Shown: one piece after another, positions 36,170 to 45,142 of the stretch | How the letters are laid out: the number at the start of each line of letters is the position of its first letter | How positions within the stretch are numbered: position 1 is the stretch's first letter | Assembly: GCF_011761985.1 (NCBI RefSeq) | Contig: NZ_JAASQT010000004.1 | Coordinates: 124,001-188,000 of the forward strand | DNA length: 64,000 nucleotides | Reading direction: 5' to 3' | Source: Brevundimonas terrae | GTDB taxonomy: Bacteria > Pseudomonadota > Alphaproteobacteria > Caulobacterales > Caulobacteraceae | Notes under the pieces: model-generated | What the model was told of the DNA's origin: nothing | Databases searched by the model: none | What the model saw: the letters and a program-made list of their open reading frames with translations, nothing else | Translations under genes and position numbers: made by a program

Positions 36170-38125
36170 TCAGAATTTGACGCGGACACCACCAAAGACA
36201 CCGCGACCGGCGGTGCCATAGTCCTTGGCCGTTTGGTACTCTTCGTCGAACAGGTTTTCGACGCGACCATACAGTTCGACCTGATCGCTGACCGGATAGG
36301 CCAGACGCAGGTCGACCAGGGTGTAGTCATCCATCACGACGGTGTTGGCGTCGTTGTTGAACGTCTCGCCCGAATAGCGGACGGCGAGGCCGGTCTTGAA
36401 GCCGTTGGCCCAACGATAGTCGGCCATCAGGTTGCCCATGTGTTCAGGACGGCGCGACAGGTGCTTGCCTTTGTTGTCGCCCGAAGCCATCTGGGCGTCG
36501 GTCCAAGTGTAGTTGGCCGTGACCGACAGGGCATCCGTCAACTGGATCGCGGTGCTGAATTCGACACCTTTGGCCTCGGTTTTAAGGGCATTGGCATAAT
36601 AGCCCCAGCGATCGACGCCATTCACTTTACACAGCGGATCGGTCGAACCGGTCGAGCAGCCGTTATAGCGGATCTCGTTGTCAGCCTCGCGGTTGAAGTA
36701 GGTGAGGGTGACGCTAGCGCGATCAAACAGCTTTTGCTGAACGCTGAGTTCCCATGCATCAAACTCTTCGGCGGCCAAGGTCAGGTTACCGTATTCGCTA
36801 TACAGCTCGTACAGACCCGGAGCGCGGAAGCCCTGACCCCAGCTGGCGCGCAGCAGGGTATCGCCACCATTCGGGGTCCATGCCGCAGCGACCTGACCCA
36901 GCAGGTTGTCGCCGTATTGGGCATGGTCGTCATAACGCAGGCCACCCGTCAGGGTCAGACCCTCAATCGCCGTCCACTGGATTTGCGCATAGGCGCTATC
37001 CAGATCGGCATTGCCCTTCACATAAGCCGGATTAATCGACCAGTCCGATGGCGAACGGGTGCGCATTTCCGAACGCTCGCTCTCGATACCGAACGTCGTG
37101 TTCAGATTGTCGGAGAACGCGAACGTGCCTTGATATTCCCAGCGACGGTTTTCGCCCTTGGCATCAAAGGTCAGGGTCTGAAGCTTGTTGTCGGGGTTAT
37201 AGTTGTCGCGGTCGGTCGTGGTCTGGGCGTAACCGATACGGTTTTGCAGACGACCTTCGAACAGTCCGAAATTCAGGCCGGCATAGGCGACCAGTTCACG
37301 GGTCTTGCTATATTCACGGCTATCTACGCCCCAGCCGTCAAAATCATTCTGGCCATCCGACCAGACGCTGCGCAGATCAAGCGAGACATCATCCGCCAGC
37401 TTCACATTCAAGCGGCCCGACAAGCTGGTATTGGTATAGCCGTCGTCTTCGGAGCCGAGTGCATAGGCCGAATAGCCGTCCGTATCATAACGGTTGGCCG
37501 CCAGACGCCAGCTTACGCGGTCATTGGCACCGCCAACGGCGCCGCGGAAATAGGTCGTGCCATGCGAACCCGCTTCGGCCGAGGCATTGCCTTCAAATGC
37601 CGAACTCGGCTCTGCGGTCACGATATTGACCACTCCGCCAATGGCTTGGCTGCCCCAAAGCGTGGATTGGGCACCGCGCAGAACTTCGATGCGCGAGGTG
37701 TCACCAACCAGCAGGTTGCCGAAGTTGAAGCCGCCTTGGGTGGAGGAGGGGTCGTTCAGCTTTACGCCGTCGATGATGACGACGGTGTGGTGGCTTTCTG
37801 CGCCACGGATGCTGACACCCGCAGAGGTTCCAACGCCGCCATTGCGGTTGTAGCTGACACCCGGTGTCTGCACGAGCAGTTCCGAAACAACTGGCGTCTG
37901 GGCGTTCTCGATAGCGGCGTGGGTCAGGATCGTGACCGAGGCACCAACGCGCTCAACGGGTTGGGCCGAACGGTTCGCGGTAACCACAACATCTGCCACC
38001 GCAGTCGCACCGGAACGGCCAGCCACATCGGGAAGCGAAGCTTGTTGATCAGCTTCGTAGGCAAAGGCAGGAGAAGCCGCGAGGAGGGCGGCAACAGCAA
38101 TCTGTACAGTCGTAAGACGACGCAT
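36170..38125 (-). CDS. btuB: TonB-dependent vitamin B12 receptor
   Basis: Outer-membrane cobalamin receptor (651 aa): signal peptide ending AFAYEA, TonB box ADVVVTAN (near residue 44), plug (VSIRGAESHHTVVIIDGVKLNDPS, IEVLRGAQSTLWGSQAIGGVVNI) and barrel closing on RGVFGGVRVKF. First gene of the ten-gene operon; a cobalamin riboswitch lies 148 bases upstream of its ATG. Confidence 0.95.
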   Translation of the reverse strand: MRRLTTVQIAVAALLAASPAFAYEADQQASLPDVAGRSGATAVADVVVTANRSAQPVERVGASVTILTHAAIENAQTPVVSELLVQTPGVSYNRNGGVGTSAGVSIRGAESHHTVVIIDGVKLNDPSSTQGGFNFGNLLVGDTSRIEVLRGAQSTLWGSQAIGGVVNIVTAEPSSAFEGNASAEAGSHGTTYFRGAVGGANDRVSWRLAANRYDTDGYSAYALGSEDDGYTNTSLSGRLNVKLADDVSLDLRSVWSDGQNDFDGWGVDSREYSKTRELVAYAGLNFGLFEGRLQNRIGYAQTTTDRDNYNPDNKLQTLTFDAKGENRRWEYQGTFAFSDNLNTTFGIESERSEMRTRSPSDWSINPAYVKGNADLDSAYAQIQWTAIEGLTLTGGLRYDDHAQYGDNLLGQVAAAWTPNGGDTLLRASWGQGFRAPGLYELYSEYGNLTLAAEEFDAWELSVQQKLFDRASVTLTYFNREADNEIRYNGCSTGSTDPLCKVNGVDRWGYYANALKTEAKGVEFSTAIQLTDALSVTANYTWTDAQMASGDNKGKHLSRRPEHMGNLMADYRWANGFKTGLAVRYSGETFNNDANTVVMDDYTLVDLRLAYPVSDQVELYGRVENLFDEEYQTAKDYGTAGRGVFGGVRVKF

Positions 38126-38272
38126 CTATGTATCCCATAGCAATGCAAACGCCGCCGCCTGCATAACCATGAGCCATGCAGAAACGACCGCGCAAGCGGG
38201 TTAAAGTCCATGGTCGTCACGCGAGTTTCCTCGACCACCCGGCACATCCCGACCGCGTGGAGAACGACGACG

Positions 38273-38426
38273 TCAGGCAGGTCTCCTGGCTTGCGGATCA
38301 ATGCCGGTGCGCGTCGCCTTCCCAGCATCGAGGCCGTAGCCTTTTCGATGTCCAGTGGCGTATGACGCGCGGGCTAGCCGCTTACAGTTGCGGGAACAGC
38401 CGGAGTTTTTAACTCCGTTCCCTTTC
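38273..38426 (-). promoter_or_regulatory. Cobalamin (AdoCbl) riboswitch
   Basis: On the minus strand the order is: a GGGAACGGAG stem, CTGTTCCCGCAACTGTAAGCGG, GCCACTGG, GGGAAGGC, and the B12 box AGCCAGGAGACCTGCCTG (38274-38291). These are the conserved blocks of the cobalamin riboswitch. It precedes btuB and should repress the whole uptake/assembly operon when adenosylcobalamin is abundant. cobU on the other strand has no such element. Confidence 0.95.
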
Positions 38427-38500
38427 AATCCCCGTTAGGGGAACCTGACGCAGGATTGCCACTAGGACGGCTTGTGGTTCAGGTCAACCGGAGACAAATC

Positions 38501-39025
38501 ATGGGCCGAACTCTGGTTCTGGGCGGCGCACGCTCTGGCAAAAGCCGGTATGCCCAGATTTGCGCCGAAACCGCTGCCAATGCGAATGGCCAAACGCCTG
38601 TCATGATCGTCACGGCGCAAGCGTTTGATGACGAGATGCAGGAGCGCATCCAACGGCACCAAAATGATCGTGGAGGCCGTTGGCATGCGATCGAGGCACC
38701 GATGCAACTGGCTGATAGCTTGCGGGCGCAACCACGAGGAGCAATCGTGGTGGTGGATTGCCTGACGCTATGGCTGACGAACCAGATGCTGGCAGAGAAT
38801 GATCTGGGCGTGGCAGTGTCTGAACTCGTGGACGCCGTTTTAAACTGTCAGGCCGCACACCTGTGGCTGGTCAGCAATGAGGTCGGCATGTCGCTCGTGC
38901 CCGAAAACGCTCTGGGGCGACGTTTCCGCGACGAAGCCGGACGACTGCATCAGCAACTAGCAGCCGTTTGTGATGAAACGTATCTGATCGCCGCAGGCAT
39001 GAAGCTGAAGATGGAACCTTTTTAA
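38501..39025 (+). CDS. cobU: Adenosylcobinamide kinase / adenosylcobinamide-phosphate guanylyltransferase
   Basis: A bifunctional 174-residue P-loop enzyme (cobP in Pseudomonas naming) phosphorylating and guanylylating adenosylcobinamide. GGARSGKS (8-15), VVDCLTLWLTN and LVSNEVGMSLVPENALGRRFRDEAGRLHQ are diagnostic. ATG 38501 follows GGAG; the in-frame start at 38456 has none. It is divergent from the riboswitch operon. Confidence 0.95.
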   Translation: MGRTLVLGGARSGKSRYAQICAETAANANGQTPVMIVTAQAFDDEMQERIQRHQNDRGGRWHAIEAPMQLADSLRAQPRGAIVVVDCLTLWLTNQMLAENDLGVAVSELVDAVLNCQAAHLWLVSNEVGMSLVPENALGRRFRDEAGRLHQQLAAVCDETYLIAAGMKLKMEPF

Positions 39026-39110
39026 GGCACTACGAACGACCCGACCTTGAGGGGAAGTTCCTGCGCCTGCGTATGAAAATACAGGGGGACGCATCCTCAA
39101 GGAGACACCA

Positions 39111-39473
39111 GTGAACCGTTTCAAAATAGCAACTCTGGCCGGCGCGGTGGCAGCCCTGTCGTTTCTGGCAGGACAAGCCCAAGCGCACGCCCGTCTAGTC
39201 GCCTCTACGCCAATGAGCGGTACCACGGTTGCAGCACCGCGCTCCATCAGCCTGACGTTCAGCGAGCGCGTGGTGCCTGCCTTTTCCAGCTTCGATGTGG
39301 CCAATGCTCAGGGAACCGTCATTCCGGTTCAGGCGCGCGTCTCCAAGGACGGCAAGACCTTGAGCGGTTCGCCGCGCACAGCCCTCACTGCCGGATCCTA
39401 TACGGTGAACTGGCGCATCGCATCGCCCGACGGCCACCGCATGACGGGCTCTACAACCTTCATCGTGCGCTAA
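39111..39473 (+). CDS. copC: Periplasmic copper-binding protein CopC
   Basis: The 120-residue precursor has a signal peptide ending AQA, so the mature protein would begin with His26 (HARLVASTP), the usual amino-terminal Cu(II) ligand. The second histidine region DGHRMTGSTTFIV is present. The start is a GTG at 39111, right after AAGGAG. copD follows 3 bases later. Confidence 0.93.
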   Translation: MNRFKIATLAGAVAALSFLAGQAQAHARLVASTPMSGTTVAAPRSISLTFSERVVPAFSSFDVANAQGTVIPVQARVSKDGKTLSGSPRTALTAGSYTVNWRIASPDGHRMTGSTTFIVR

Positions 39474-39476
39474 GGC

Positions 39477-40400
39477 ATGCTGGATTTCTTGGTCGTCCTG
39501 CTCAGGCTGGGACAGTATCTCGGTGCCGTGCTCTTGCTTGGCGTTCCCATGTTCTTTGCCTTCAGGATGCCCAGCTCTGACTTGGCCGTTTCAAGATGGC
39601 CCCGAACTCTGCTGCTGCTGGCAGCCTTCCTGACAGCGCTGGCCTCCCTCGCGGGGCTATTCCTACAAACCGCCGTCATGGCAGGTTCGATAGCCGAGGC
39701 GCTGAAGCCAGCCTCACTGTTCTATATGGCGTTCGAGACCTCAATCGGCCGTGCCTTTGTCGTTAGAGCCGCTGCAACTGTCTTGTTCGGGATTCTGCTT
39801 CTGGCTTTGAGAACGGGGAGGGGCAGTTGGGCTGCGCTAACCGGCATAGGTCTTGTGGTTTGCAGTAGTCTCGCATGGACCGGCCATGGCGCGGCGACAG
39901 AAGGGCCCTTGGGCTTCATTCACCTAAGCGCGGACATTATTCACGCGGTTGCAGCCGCTATGTGGCTGGGCGCGCTCGCGGCACTCGGCACCTTACTTGC
40001 CGTGCCCTATGGAAATCCGGAACGGGACCGACTGACCCATGATGCGCTAGACGGGTTTTCCGGTATGGGCACACTGGCTGTCGGGCTTCTGGTTGTGACG
40101 GGGCTTGTGAACAGCGGGTTCCTTGTAGGGATCGACCGCTTGGGCAGTCTCGTGACCACGCCCTATGGTCTTCTTCTAAGCGCCAAACTCGTCATCTTTG
40201 CAGGCATGCTGGTTCTCGCGGCGTCCAATCGTTTTATACTGACGCCTCGCCTGAAACGCTCGCTTGAGGACGATAATCTGTTGCCGCGCGCGATCAGAGG
40301 TCTGCGGCTCAGTCTGGCTCTGGAAACCTTACTCGCTATCGTCCTGCTGGGACTTGTCGCCCTGATGGGAACCTTGGAACCTTCAGCGGCGATGATGTGA
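39477..40400 (+). CDS. copD: Copper resistance/uptake membrane protein CopD
   Basis: Polytopic membrane protein (307 aa, about eight helices) of the CopD family, acting with CopC. Conserved pieces include AWTGHGAA, HLSADIIHAVAAAMWLGAL and FSGMGTLAVGLLVVTGLVNS. Whether the pair imports or protects against copper cannot be read from sequence. Confidence 0.92.
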   Translation: MLDFLVVLLRLGQYLGAVLLLGVPMFFAFRMPSSDLAVSRWPRTLLLLAAFLTALASLAGLFLQTAVMAGSIAEALKPASLFYMAFETSIGRAFVVRAAATVLFGILLLALRTGRGSWAALTGIGLVVCSSLAWTGHGAATEGPLGFIHLSADIIHAVAAAMWLGALAALGTLLAVPYGNPERDRLTHDALDGFSGMGTLAVGLLVVTGLVNSGFLVGIDRLGSLVTTPYGLLLSAKLVIFAGMLVLAASNRFILTPRLKRSLEDDNLLPRAIRGLRLSLALETLLAIVLLGLVALMGTLEPSAAMM

Positions 40401-40426
40401 GCGCTTAATCTGTGCTGGTGGCATCT

Positions 40427-40466
40427 AAAAGGGTCTGGTCCGCTTGGCTGCGGATCAGACCCTTTT
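40427..40466. terminator. Bidirectional rho-independent terminator
   Basis: A 17-bp stem with one G-U pair (40427-40443 with 40450-40466), 6-base loop, and A4/T4 ends, between convergent copD and the DUF411 gene. Confidence 0.9.
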
Positions 40467-40470
40467 GATA

Positions 40471-40959
40471 TCAGGAACCCAACGGGGTCGAGCCACGGAA
40501 GGTCATGAAGCGGGTAGGCTGACCTGCGCCAAAGGCCATAGCGTCATAGGCTTGCAGCGTAGCACCAAGGGCCTCCATGCCTGGCGATCCAAGCGGCATT
40601 CCAGCCACGGCAATACCCTTGGCCTTGGTGGATGACTTCAGGAAGGCCGAGACACCGGCCGCTGGCACATGGCCTTCGATGACACGCCCATCGATAATGG
40701 CCGTGTGGCAGCCCCACAGGTCTTCCGGTACGTCATGCATGATCTTTACCGGCGCAAGATCGTCTGTCGAAACGACCTTAATGGCATATCCGGCCTCGCG
40801 CATATGATCGACCCAGCCGCCGCAACAGCCGCAGGACTCGCTCTTGTAAACGGTCATCTCGGAGGCTTGAGATGAGGAAGGAATGCTATTCAGGGCAAAG
40901 GCCGCGCCGCCGATTAGGGCTATGGTTCCAGCCACAGCGGTGATTTTGAGTCTTTTCAT
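40471..40959 (-). CDS. DUF411 metal-binding protein
   Basis: The 162-residue exported protein has an N-terminal hydrophobic signal and the metal motif ESCGCCGGWVDH (C43, C45, C46, H52), typical of DUF411 proteins found with copper resistance genes. ATG 40959. A CueR-like operator lies 45 bases upstream on its strand. It is convergent with copCD. A copper-binding role is inferred from motif and context. Confidence 0.88.
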   Translation of the reverse strand: MKRLKITAVAGTIALIGGAAFALNSIPSSSQASEMTVYKSESCGCCGGWVDHMREAGYAIKVVSTDDLAPVKIMHDVPEDLWGCHTAIIDGRVIEGHVPAAGVSAFLKSSTKAKGIAVAGMPLGSPGMEALGATLQAYDAMAFGAGQPTRFMTFRGSTPLGS

Positions 40960-41003
40960 CAATCATATTTCCCGAATGTCGAGCACCTGTACGACGATCC
41001 GGC

Positions 41004-41034
41004 ATGGAACAGGTTTCCACCGTTGGAAGGTCAA
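41004..41034 (-). promoter_or_regulatory. CueR/MerR-type promoter for the DUF411 gene
   Basis: On the minus strand, TTGACC (41034-41029) is followed by the 19-bp spacer typical of MerR-family promoters. The spacer holds CCTTCC..GGAAACC, close to the E. coli copA CueR box; only the upstream arm is perfect. The -10 (TTCCAT) is weak. The rest of 40960-41330 shows nothing I recognise. Confidence 0.5.
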
Positions 41035-41330
41035 TGGGTAGCCATGCGGCGCAATGACGCGTCGAAACTGCATCTGCATCAATTGCTCAGACTGCACAGG
41101 TTCGGAAACTGTTGCAGCCATAAATATCTGAATTAAAATCAGAAATAATTAAATTTGAGAGGTGAGGCTGTTGCGCCCTACGACAGCGTTTCTGTTGCAA
41201 ATCTGAAAGCACTCGGGCGGCTGCAGGGGCGCGATGGGCACGAAAACCCTAGACCTAGATAGGTTGTGGATAAACGCCAGAAGCGAAGGAAGCGAGCACG
41301 TCGGCTTGAGCTCGCTTCTCTCGTGGTTGT

Positions 41331-41795
41331 TTAAAGTCGGACGTCTGCTGTTCCGCCGCTATCAGGCGTATGTCCTGTGATGTTTGCCTTAACGATTTCA
41401 AATATGCGTCCCTCGGCACCGTCAAAGCGCAGCAAAGCCAAACGAGGGTCGTCTTTTCCCTCTGGATACCAAGCCGATAAAACTGGATTCCAATACTGGT
41501 CGATAATTGCCTGGTTTCGAAGGGCGACAGACAAGCGGCCCATGACACATGCCCAGACGTTTTGGTCTTTTGAGCCGTATGTGAACTGTGCGGACTGCCC
41601 CATTGCGACGTCTCTTGCCAACTCAGTGTCGTTACGCGTGAAGAACCAGATAGTGCCGATTTCCTCATCGCGGAATGCGGTCATCGGTTGAGCATGGTAG
41701 CCAGGGCGATCAAGTCCCAACATCCCTGTATTGCTGGATTTCAAGGCCTTCCAGAAGGCTTCCTGCGCTTCATTAGAGGTCAAAGGATCGGTCAT
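41331..41795 (-). CDS. Pyridoxamine 5'-phosphate oxidase-like general stress protein
   Basis: The 154-residue split-barrel flavin-binding protein is of the general stress protein 26 type (PYHAQPMTAF-like strand, TIWFFTRNDTELARDV, VWACVMGRLSVALRNQAIIDQYWNPVLSAWYPEGKDDPRLALLRF). Such proteins bind FMN or FAD and appear in general stress regulons. ATG 41795 follows GGAGA. An EcfG-type promoter lies just upstream. Confidence 0.88.
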   Translation of the reverse strand: MTDPLTSNEAQEAFWKALKSSNTGMLGLDRPGYHAQPMTAFRDEEIGTIWFFTRNDTELARDVAMGQSAQFTYGSKDQNVWACVMGRLSVALRNQAIIDQYWNPVLSAWYPEGKDDPRLALLRFDGAEGRIFEIVKANITGHTPDSGGTADVRL

Positions 41796-41833
41796 CAAAG
41801 ATCTCCGTTAAAAAGCCCACCCAAGGTCAATTC

Positions 41834-41858
41834 AACGATAGAAAAAGTTGGAAGTTCC
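41834..41858 (-). promoter_or_regulatory. EcfG-type general-stress promoter (pyridoxamine-oxidase-like gene)
   Basis: Minus strand GGAAC (41858-41854), 16-bp spacer, CGTT (41837-41834). This is an exact match to the alphaproteobacterial EcfG/SigT consensus. The predicted transcript would start about 30 bases before the ATG at 41795. Confidence 0.75.
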
Positions 41859-41990
41859 GTAAGAAAGCTGAGCCTTAATTTCAATTTTTCTGATTTTACG
41901 CATTCGATTTCATTTCAAATATTGAAACAATTCTCTGATTATTTTTAAAGGCAGACCTTATAGGCGTGCGATCCTAGAAAACCTATTTAT

Positions 41991-42015
41991 GGAACACAGG
42001 CTCTTGGCTCGGGTT
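41991..42015 (+). promoter_or_regulatory. EcfG-like promoter for katE
   Basis: GGAAC (41991-41995), 16-bp spacer, GGTT (42012-42015): one mismatch to the EcfG consensus, with the same spacing as the two other sites in this window. It lies about 85 bases upstream of katE. The remainder of 41859-41990 is AT-rich without recognised features. Confidence 0.5.
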
Positions 42016-42098
42016 TGGAGTGTGGGCGTTGCTGGTGAGCCATCGGCTTTGACTGTTCCTCTCAAGCAACACCCACATCCTGAATGTGGAGATGAGCC

Positions 42099-44249
42099 AT
42101 GCCAAAGCGCGACACTTCCCCCAGTAACACCAATGCCCTGAATGCATTTGCGCCAGGGTCGGGTCATACGCCTTTTGATGAAGGCAGCGGCAATGCCGGA
42201 GAAACCCAACAGGTCGTCTCCAAGAACGGGGATCATAAGGATGGCCAAACCCATCTGACCGATAATTTCGGTCACCGAATTTCAGACAATCAAAACAGCT
42301 TGAGAGCCGGCGAGCGCGGTCCGACGCTGCTTGAAGATTTTGTTCTGCGCGAGAAAATCTTCCACTTTGATCACGAACGCATTCCCGAGCGCATCGTGCA
42401 TGCCCGTGGCTCGGGTGCACATGGAATTTTCGAAGTGACGCAGGCCATCCCGCATCTGACAAAAGCGGCGTTGTTCCAACAGGCTGGAAATGAATGTCCT
42501 GTCTTTGTTCGCTTTTCTACAGTCGCAGGCGGGGCAGGATCGGTCGATACGCCGAGGGATGTGAGAGGGTTTGCCGTCAAGCTTTATACCGAGCAGGGCA
42601 ATTGGGACCTCGTGGGTAACAACATTCCTGTATTCTTCATTCAGGACGCCATGAAGTTCCCCGACCTCGTCCACTCCGTAAAGATGGAGGCGGATCGAGG
42701 CTACCCGCAGGCCGCATCGGCACACGATACATTCTGGGATTTTATCAGCCTGATGCCCGAGAGCTTGCACACGGTCATGTGGGCCATGTCGGATCGCGGC
42801 ATACCGCGCTCCCTAAGGATGATCGAAGGTTTTGGGGTCCATACTTTCCGAATGGTGAATGCGAAGGGCGAGGGCAAGTTCGTTAAATTCCATTGGAAGC
42901 CGGTGCTGGGTATTCAGAGCACAACATGGGATGAAGCCGTGAAACTGGCGGGGGCCGATCCCGATTTTCATCGTCGTGACCTGTTCGAAGCCATCGAGAA
43001 TGGCGACTATCCGCAATGGGACCTTGGTATTCAGGTTTTCGACGAGGCTTGGGCAGCCAAGCAGGCCTATGATGTTCTCGATGCAACCAAACTGATCCCT
43101 GAGGAAGACATTCCTGTCGAGATCATTGGCCGTATGACCCTGAACCGCAATGTCGATAACTTCTTTGCGGAAACCGAGCAGGCGGCATTCCTTCCGTCCA
43201 ACATCATTCCGGGTATCGATTTTACCAATGACCCGCTGCTGCAAGGGCGGTTGTTCTCGTATCTGGATACGCAAAAGTCACGTCTAGGGACGACCAACTT
43301 CCATCAGATACCCATTAATGCCCCGAAATGCCCGTTCCACAACTTCCAGCGCGACGGGATGATGCAGACGCAGGTGCCGGTTGGCCGCGCCAATTACGAG
43401 CCTAATTCACTGGGGGAGGCGGGCGAGACGACTGGTCCGCGTGCCTGTCCCGAAACTGGCTTTACGTCTTTTACAGCCAATGACGAACGCAATGACGGTT
43501 CAGAAAAGCTGCGGATCCGCGCCGAGGCCTTTGCAGATCACTATAGCCAGCCGCGCCTGTTCTATCGTTCTCAGACCGAAAACGAGCAGGCGCATATTTG
43601 CGCGGCCATTGTCTTCGAGTTGTCCAAGGTGACGTTGGAACATGTGCGCATTCGCCTATTGTCGCGTTTGCGCAATATCGACGAGAGCCTAGCCGAACGC
43701 GTGGCCAATGGTCTGGCGATGAAATTACCGCCCAAGGCCAAGGTGGCCAAGGAACCGGTGGACATGAAAGTCTCCGATGCCCTGTCGATCCAGAAACAGG
43801 CCCGCAAAACGTTCGAGGGTCGTAAGGTCGGCATTCTGTTTGCTGAAGGATCGGACAAGGCCGGTATCGACAAGCTGAAGGGCGAGATTGAAAAGGCGGG
43901 CGGCACCGTGTTTCTGGTGGCTCCGGAAATCGGTACCCTTAAGCTTAAAGGTGGAGAACTGTCTGCCGATGGCCAACTGGCGGGTTCACCCTCTGTGACG
44001 TTTGATGCCATCGCTTCGATTATTATGCCCGATGCGGCGGATAAACTGCTGAAAGATGCGGGCGCGATCCAGTGGTTTGCCGATGCCTATGCCCATTGCA
44101 AAACGATAGGTCACTGTAAGGGAACGCAGGTGCTTTTGGACAAGGCCAATGTCGAAAAGGATGAAGGGGTGGTTCCTTGGGAGGACATGGTCAAGGTTGG
44201 TCCCATTCGCCACTGGAAACGCGAGCCCAAGGTTCGCAATCTGCCATAA
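42099..44249 (+). CDS. katE: Large-subunit catalase, HPII (KatE) type
   Basis: A 716-residue monofunctional haem catalase. Catalytic His lies in [20 protein letters not shown], the substrate-side region in [26 protein letters not shown], and the haem-ligand tyrosine in [16 protein letters not shown]. After the catalase core comes the extra C-terminal flavodoxin/GATase1-like domain ([14 protein letters not shown] to the end) that marks the large clade. Cytoplasmic; ATG 42099 follows GGAGATGAG. Likely general-stress regulated. Confidence 0.96.
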   Translation: MPKRDTSPSNTNALNAFAPGSGHTPFDEGSGNAGETQQVVSKNGDHKDGQTHLTDNFGHRISDNQNSLRAGERGPTLLEDFVLREKIFHFDHERIPERIVHARGSGAHGIFEVTQAIPHLTKAALFQQAGNECPVFVRFSTVAGGAGSVDTPRDVRGFAVKLYTEQGNWDLVGNNIPVFFIQDAMKFPDLVHSVKMEADRGYPQAASAHDTFWDFISLMPESLHTVMWAMSDRGIPRSLRMIEGFGVHTFRMVNAKGEGKFVKFHWKPVLGIQSTTWDEAVKLAGADPDFHRRDLFEAIENGDYPQWDLGIQVFDEAWAAKQAYDVLDATKLIPEEDIPVEIIGRMTLNRNVDNFFAETEQAAFLPSNIIPGIDFTNDPLLQGRLFSYLDTQKSRLGTTNFHQIPINAPKCPFHNFQRDGMMQTQVPVGRANYEPNSLGEAGETTGPRACPETGFTSFTANDERNDGSEKLRIRAEAFADHYSQPRLFYRSQTENEQAHICAAIVFELSKVTLEHVRIRLLSRLRNIDESLAERVANGLAMKLPPKAKVAKEPVDMKVSDALSIQKQARKTFEGRKVGILFAEGSDKAGIDKLKGEIEKAGGTVFLVAPEIGTLKLKGGELSADGQLAGSPSVTFDAIASIIMPDAADKLLKDAGAIQWFADAYAHCKTIGHCKGTQVLLDKANVEKDEGVVPWEDMVKVGPIRHWKREPKVRNLP

Positions 44250-44400
44250 GGCGGAACCCAGAATGTAGATAGCGGGCGCATTCGGAGCCACAGAATGCGC
44301 CCTACTGGGGCGGTAACGGCGAAAAACTGCCTGGAGCAGGACGTGGTGCCTACATAACTGTGCGCTTACATCTCTGAATATAGGCCGCAACTAAAAAAAT

Positions 44401-44434
44401 GCTCTCTGAACACGCGACATCTGGCCCAGAGAGC
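44401..44434 (-). terminator. Orphan terminator-like hairpin on the minus strand
   Basis: An 8-bp stem (GCTCTCTG/CAGAGAGC) with 18-base loop; on the minus strand it runs into ATTTTTTT. No minus-strand gene lies upstream that would need it. The surrounding 44250-44555 interval has no convincing ORF. Confidence 0.4.
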
Positions 44435-44555
44435 AGGCAGTCGTTACACATTTTTTGCTCGTTTGGACAGGCTTATGGTCTTCGGCTCGGGATCATAGAA
44501 GAAGCGGTTGTGGGCTTTAAAATGAGAAATTTTATGAAAGAGTTATACGGTTAAA

Positions 44556-44585
44556 TGATCTGTTCTTGATGCCGGATCGTAAGAA
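44556..44585 (+). promoter_or_regulatory. RpoE(ECF11)-type promoter for the HIU hydrolase gene
   Basis: TGATCT (44556-44561), 18-bp spacer, TAAGAA (44580-44585). This matches the TGATCC..TAAGA consensus I recall for Rhodobacter sphaeroides RpoE and has the same spacer as the sites before rpoE and the DUF3313 gene. The uraH ATG is 50 bases downstream. Confidence 0.65.
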
Positions 44586-44635
44586 CAAAGCCGTATTTTG
44601 GCTTTGGTTTCGTCGTGTGGCTCAAGGAGATTCAG

Positions 44636-45037
44636 ATGCGCCTTTCTTCCGTTTTTGCGATTGCAGCGGCTTTGTCTTTGTTTGCAACGAGCGCTTTGTC
44701 AGAAGGCATCTCGACACATGTTCTGGATTTGGCGCGCGGCGTGGGCGGAAAAGACGTTCCCGTTACCCTAGAGATCAAACAGGAGGATGGATCGTGGAAG
44801 CAACTGGCGCAGGCCAAAACGGATGAAAATGGGCGTGTGCGATCTTTCGGTGATGATGTTCATGCCGAGGCCGCCGTTTATAAACTGACCTTTGACATGT
44901 CGCAGTATCCAGCTGGGGGCAATGAACCCTTCTTTCCCGAAATCGACGTTGTATTTCGAGTGACCGATCCCATGACCCATTACCACGTGCCTGTAGTGGT
45001 GAGCCCCTATGGATACAGCACATATCGCGGTAACTAA
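44636..45037 (+). CDS. Secreted 5-hydroxyisourate hydrolase (transthyretin-like)
   Basis: A 133-residue HIU hydrolase family protein with an N-terminal signal peptide (to about SALS, residue 22). Active-site residues are present: His28 (STHVLD), Arg67 (GRV), His117 (THYHVP). The diagnostic C-terminal YRGS is YRGN here. No other urate or allantoin gene is near. ATG 44636 follows AAGGAGA. A stress-related rather than purine-catabolic context is suggested by its promoter. Confidence 0.88.
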   Translation: MRLSSVFAIAAALSLFATSALSEGISTHVLDLARGVGGKDVPVTLEIKQEDGSWKQLAQAKTDENGRVRSFGDDVHAEAAVYKLTFDMSQYPAGGNEPFFPEIDVVFRVTDPMTHYHVPVVVSPYGYSTYRGN

Positions 45038-45142
45038 CCGCTATTACAGACGTAAAGAGCGTTCATTCGAAAAGATTTCCAACGAAAGCGCTCTTCGTCG
45101 CTGTGCGAAATTATGAGAATTTGCGCAGTAGGAGATATGTCC

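Noticed and set aside
36233-38140. A 635-codon plus-strand frame opposite btuB
   Set aside because: Shadow of btuB; no ribosome-binding site and no recognisable domain. The same holds for long frames opposite gatA/gatB (7502-9313) and gspD (18636-20321).
38427-38500. A second cobalamin riboswitch for cobU on the plus strand
   Set aside because: Only a partial GCCACT-like string is present; the B12 box and the other conserved blocks are missing and there is too little room.
39030-39110. A CueR box upstream of copC
   Set aside because: ACCTT and GAAG strings occur, but the spacing between the arms does not match the family.
41255-41668. Minus-strand frame overlapping the pyridoxamine-oxidase-like gene
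   Set aside because: Alternative frame of the same strand without motifs or ribosome-binding site.
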